Shown: piece by piece, positions 40,276 through 43,076 of the stretch
How positions within the stretch are numbered: the first letter of the stretch is position 1
Layout of the letters: each line of letters opens with the position of its first letter
Assembly (NCBI GenBank): GCA_902778585.1
Contig: CACYYD010000018.1
Span: forward strand, 1 to 43,076
Source: an uncultured Eubacteriales bacterium
Lineage (GTDB): Bacteria; Bacillota; Clostridia; Peptostreptococcales; Anaerovoracaceae
Length of the DNA stretch: 43,076 nt
Direction of reading: 5' to 3'
Notes under the pieces: generated by a model
The model's input: only the letters and a program-made list of their open reading frames with translations
Told to the model about the DNA's origin: nothing
The model's database searches: none
Made by a program: the position numbers and the translations under genes

Positions 40276-40620
40276 CTACTCTGTTATCTCTCCGATGATC
40301 TTCTTCAGCTTATCTGCGTATGGCTCAACTATGCCTGCAGAATCGATGATCCTATATGCCTTGGCTGCGAGCTCCTGATTCTCTTTGTATGAAGCTACCA
40401 GCCCGAGCTTTTCTTCATATGACTCAAGCGCCTTCTCGGCTTTCCTGAGTGTGTAGTGTACCGCCTGACGGCTCTGTCCCAAGTCTTCGGCTATCTCCGA
40501 AAGGCTGAGGTTGTCTTCGTGATAAAGCGCCATGACTTCATTCTGGCTCTCGCTCAGAAGAGCGCCGTAGAAGTCGTACAGCATGCTCGCATATTCAACT
40601 CTTTCGATGTCGTCTTTCAT
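40276..40620 (-). CDS. ylxM: SRP-associated DNA-binding protein YlxM
   Basis: A 114-residue helix-turn-helix protein. LYDFYGALLSESQNEVMALYHEDNLSLSEIAEDLGQSRQAVHYTLRKAEKAL is the YlxM signature, with its sigma-70 region 4-like helix-turn-helix at about 30-55. YlxM stimulates the SRP GTPase in Firmicutes. I start at the ATG at 40620, with GGGGAAT upstream; a GTG one codon earlier is possible. It is the first gene of the ffh-trmD unit. Confidence 0.92.
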   Translation of the reverse strand: MKDDIERVEYASMLYDFYGALLSESQNEVMALYHEDNLSLSEIAEDLGQSRQAVHYTLRKAEKALESYEEKLGLVASYKENQELAAKAYRIIDSAGIVEPYADKLKKIIGEITE

Positions 40621-40760
40621 CACGATTCCCCGTCAAACGATAAGCGGCATGACCGGTCCTCCCGATCACACCGCCATATATTAACATCTTATTGAAGTGC
40701 TGTCAAACATTTTCTTTGACAGCTGGAAAGTTTTTTCAGGGCCATATTGGCAATATAAAA

Positions 40761-40786
40761 GGAAGACGGAAATGTTTCCGTCTTCC
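40761..40786. terminator. Terminator after Gly-heptad membrane protein
   Basis: GGAAGACGGAAA (40761-40772) and TTTCCGTCTTCC (40775-40786) form a 12-bp perfect stem with a tight loop. TTTTATATTG follows on the minus strand. Confidence 0.85.
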
Positions 40787-40822
40787 TCAGATTATTTGTG
40801 CTGTTATTCTTTCAGCTTTGCA

Positions 40823-42688
40823 TTATGCTTCCTTCTTAGCAGTGAAGTGTGCGATCGAGTGAACGAGTGCAACTGCTGCGAGGATGCCTGCTGCGATCAT
40901 ACCAGTCTGACCAACTGTCGAACCAGCGATGCTCGAGAAGTATGTGCCAGCCTGTGTAGCTTCATAAGCTCCGAATGCACCGGCAACTGCCGAGAGGATC
41001 GCGAGAACGCCTGCGCCCTTGTTCTTCTTCAAGAAGGACAGGATAGCTGCGAGAACTGCGAGAACACCTGCTGCGAGGAGGCCGCCTGTTCCGATGGCTC
41101 TTGTCATGATCTCCTTTGTGATGAGTTCTCCGTCCTCAGCCTGATAGCCTCTGCCGACATCAACAGCTGCGAGACCCTCATCGAGTTCGAGGTGGTTGTC
41201 TCCGTTGTCGAAGTCGCCGTCGCCGTTCAGTCTGTCAAGGATGCTCTCGAGCTCGAGGTCAGCCTCTGTGCCAACGAGTGTAGCAAGACCGTCTCTTACC
41301 TGCTGCTCACCATCTTCGTACTGAGCGAGCTTATCCTTACCTGCTGCGAGCTGAGCACGTCCGTCTGCAAGCTGCTGACGTCCATCTTCGAGCTTTCCAG
41401 GAGCTGCTGCATAATCAGCGTAACCCTGAGCGAGCTCCTTCTCACCAGCTTTAATAGTCTTTGCCCCTGCAGCAAGTTTCTTCTTGCCGGCATCGTAATC
41501 TCTCTGACCTTTATTTACGGCCTTCTGAACTTCTGAAATAAGCTCAGGAGCCTTCTTCATGATTTCATCCATAGTTGCTTTGAATGTCTTATCATCGGCG
41601 TTGAGTCCCTTGATGATATCATTAACATTTCCAAGCTTCTTCTCTACAGCCTCGTTGCCCTTGACTTTTTCCAGGAGCGGAATAAGTTTATCCTGCATTT
41701 TAGCTTTTCCTGCAGGAAGTTTTCTGAGTCCATCAGCTACACCCTTTTTCATTGCATCATCAAGTGCCGCCATAGCCACAGAATTGTCATAGCCTTCGCC
41801 AACCTGCTCTTTGGTTGCATATACCATCAACTGAATTCCCGTTAACGCATCTTTCTGTAATGCACCGCTTAATTCTGCTGTAGCATCATCCTGGGCTTTT
41901 TTAATAGTGTTTGGGAATGTTGGGGTTTCACCTTGCATCACAGGATCACCCTCAGCAAATTCTTTTGCACCAATCCTATCAGTCGCAAGCTTATTTGTTC
42001 GTGCTGAGATATATTTCACCATGGCCTGAGCCAGATGCCCCGATCCCTGTGGAGCAGGGAGCCCCAATGCTGCAGCTGCAGAATCAGATACAGACTTCAA
42101 CGCACTGTCCTGTAAAACGCCTTTGTCGGTGCAGGCCTGCCCAATATTGAACATATACTTGTACTGGGCTGCTTGTGCTGCGTTTTCTGTCGTACCACTC
42201 AAATCAGTCCATGTAGCAGTCATGCCATTTTTCCATGCTGGGTATCCTTCCTTCTCATCCTGGAGTTCCTTGACACCGTCTTTGAGCTGCTTAAGCATGC
42301 TCTTTCCTGCATCAAGAGTTTGTTTACCTGCTGCGAGGTCTTTCTGACCCTGAGCAAAGGCTGCTTTACCTGCTGCAAGTTTCTTTTCGCCTGCTGCGAG
42401 CTTTCCAGGAGCTGCTGCATAGTCAGCTTCGCCCTTTGCGAGTTCAGCCTCGCCATCAGCGAGAGCCTGCTCACCTTCTGCAACCTGATCAAGTCCATCG
42501 AGATATGCCTGCTCGTTGTCCTTGAGCTGATTGAGTCCGTCCTCCAGCTTGTTCATGTCAGCTGTGGACTTTTCGCCTGCTTCTTCCCAATAATCTTTGC
42601 AGTTAAGAATGTCATTCAGATTTACTGCACCGCCGTAGAATCCGAATAATGCTGCTGCTACGAGAAGAACGCTTATTCCTTTTTTCAT
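40823..42688 (-). CDS. Membrane protein with two Gly-containing heptad-repeat arms
   Basis: A 621-residue protein. An N-terminal membrane segment lies at about 4-22. Two stretches (about 45-140 and 393-470) are built of seven-residue repeats of the type L-x-x-G-x-x-x (LADGEAELAKGEADY, LAAGEKKLAAGKAAF), like those in YhgE/Pip proteins and MmpL-related exporters. The decapeptide ADYAAAPGKL occurs in both arms. A non-repetitive domain (150-385) separates them, and three membrane helices follow (about 533-553, 559-575, 595-612). The arms probably form a long extracellular coil. The role is unknown; an envelope or secretion function is inferred. AGAGAGGG precedes the ATG. Confidence 0.78.
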   Translation of the reverse strand: MKKGISVLLVAAALFGFYGGAVNLNDILNCKDYWEEAGEKSTADMNKLEDGLNQLKDNEQAYLDGLDQVAEGEQALADGEAELAKGEADYAAAPGKLAAGEKKLAAGKAAFAQGQKDLAAGKQTLDAGKSMLKQLKDGVKELQDEKEGYPAWKNGMTATWTDLSGTTENAAQAAQYKYMFNIGQACTDKGVLQDSALKSVSDSAAAALGLPAPQGSGHLAQAMVKYISARTNKLATDRIGAKEFAEGDPVMQGETPTFPNTIKKAQDDATAELSGALQKDALTGIQLMVYATKEQVGEGYDNSVAMAALDDAMKKGVADGLRKLPAGKAKMQDKLIPLLEKVKGNEAVEKKLGNVNDIIKGLNADDKTFKATMDEIMKKAPELISEVQKAVNKGQRDYDAGKKKLAAGAKTIKAGEKELAQGYADYAAAPGKLEDGRQQLADGRAQLAAGKDKLAQYEDGEQQVRDGLATLVGTEADLELESILDRLNGDGDFDNGDNHLELDEGLAAVDVGRGYQAEDGELITKEIMTRAIGTGGLLAAGVLAVLAAILSFLKKNKGAGVLAILSAVAGAFGAYEATQAGTYFSSIAGSTVGQTGMIAAGILAAVALVHSIAHFTAKKEA

Positions 42689-42980
42689 TTTGTTTCCCTC
42701 TCTATAACAAAAGTTTTAGTAAAGCAATAAGTGTTAACCACCAAGGCACGCAAAGCGCACCCCAAAATACTGAAACTATTTTACCAAATCCGGTGTCCGA
42801 TTACATAAGATTTGTTAAGATTTAGTGAAGATGCATTGTACTAATTTCGATACAACATTTCAGTGAACAAACTTTTACTTGGAGTTTTGTGGCAAAAAAT
42901 AAGAAGTCTCCTGCAGTGATCCGGGGCTGTCCGGAAGTACAGGAGAACTTCGCATTACGCGAAAATATCAAAAAAGAAAA
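42689..42980. other. Region between 5S rRNA and the membrane protein gene
   Basis: About 290 bp without a gene. T-rich sequence directly after the 5S end on the minus strand (around 42966-42980) probably ends rRNA transcription. A stem with TCTCCTG (42906-42912) and CAGGAGA (42940-42946), enclosing two CCGG copies, could form in RNA. No clear promoter for the membrane protein gene was found; TAAAAT near 42780 is a possible -10. Confidence 0.5.

Positions 42981-43076
<96 letters not shown>

Overview
The window looks like a chromosomal segment of a strictly anaerobic, Gram-positive member of the Clostridia. Signs are a SAM-I riboswitch on metK, DivIVA/SepF, a glycyl-radical class III ribonucleotide reductase with NrdR boxes, reverse rubrerythrin, butyrate kinase and AGGAGG-type ribosome sites. 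Base composition is near 50% GC by eye; no taxon below class is claimed.

Layout. 1-600: gene-free start, then tRNA-Ser(GGA). 641-10155 (minus): DUF2207 membrane protein, typA, pyruvate carboxylase, butyrate kinase and a secreted transglutaminase-like protein. 10327-13246 (plus): dCMP deaminase, a divergent DapB and a COG2509 flavoprotein. 13227-16460 (minus): HI0933-type flavoprotein, dUTPase and metK behind its riboswitch. 16527-20066 (plus): an unknown protein, an AT-rich gap with DnaA-box-like sites, an AlaX editing protein and a cytidylate-kinase-like protein. 20128-26218 (minus): rluB-like, scpB, scpA, truA, prepilin peptidase, alpha/beta hydrolase and a THUMP RNA methyltransferase. 26240-29648 (minus): nrdG, a 55-residue stand-alone glycyl-radical domain, and nrdD, with NrdR boxes and three DnaA-like boxes in 12-bp phase. 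29683-31143: an accessory locus. 31308-33651: arginase, rubrerythrin and a DtxR-type regulator. 33777-36998 (minus): HlyD-like, yggS, sepF, divIVA. 37126-40620 (minus): ylxM, ffh, rpsP, khpA, rimM, trmD. 40823-43076: a Gly-heptad membrane protein and the 3' part of a 5S rRNA gene.

Most striking observation. Between nrdD and arginase, a PD-(D/E)XK-like protein gene is followed by a GC-rich, strongly self-complementary region. Beyond that lies an array of eight TTGACGYAA half-sites in strictly alternating orientation, with start-to-start distances of 30, 45, 30, 45, 30, 45 and 30 bp (a 75-bp period). The 21-nt and 36-nt intervals differ in every unit, and one position in the half-site covaries (C-G, T-A, G-U). 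This matches no standard CRISPR, attC or terminator pattern known to me and is the best candidate for an undescribed element.

Working together. NrdD, the split glycyl-radical domain, NrdG, dCMP deaminase and dUTPase form an anaerobic dNTP supply set. The ylxM-ffh to trmD block and the sepF/divIVA block are housekeeping for secretion, ribosome and tRNA maturation, and division. Pyruvate carboxylase and butyrate kinase point to a fermentative central metabolism.
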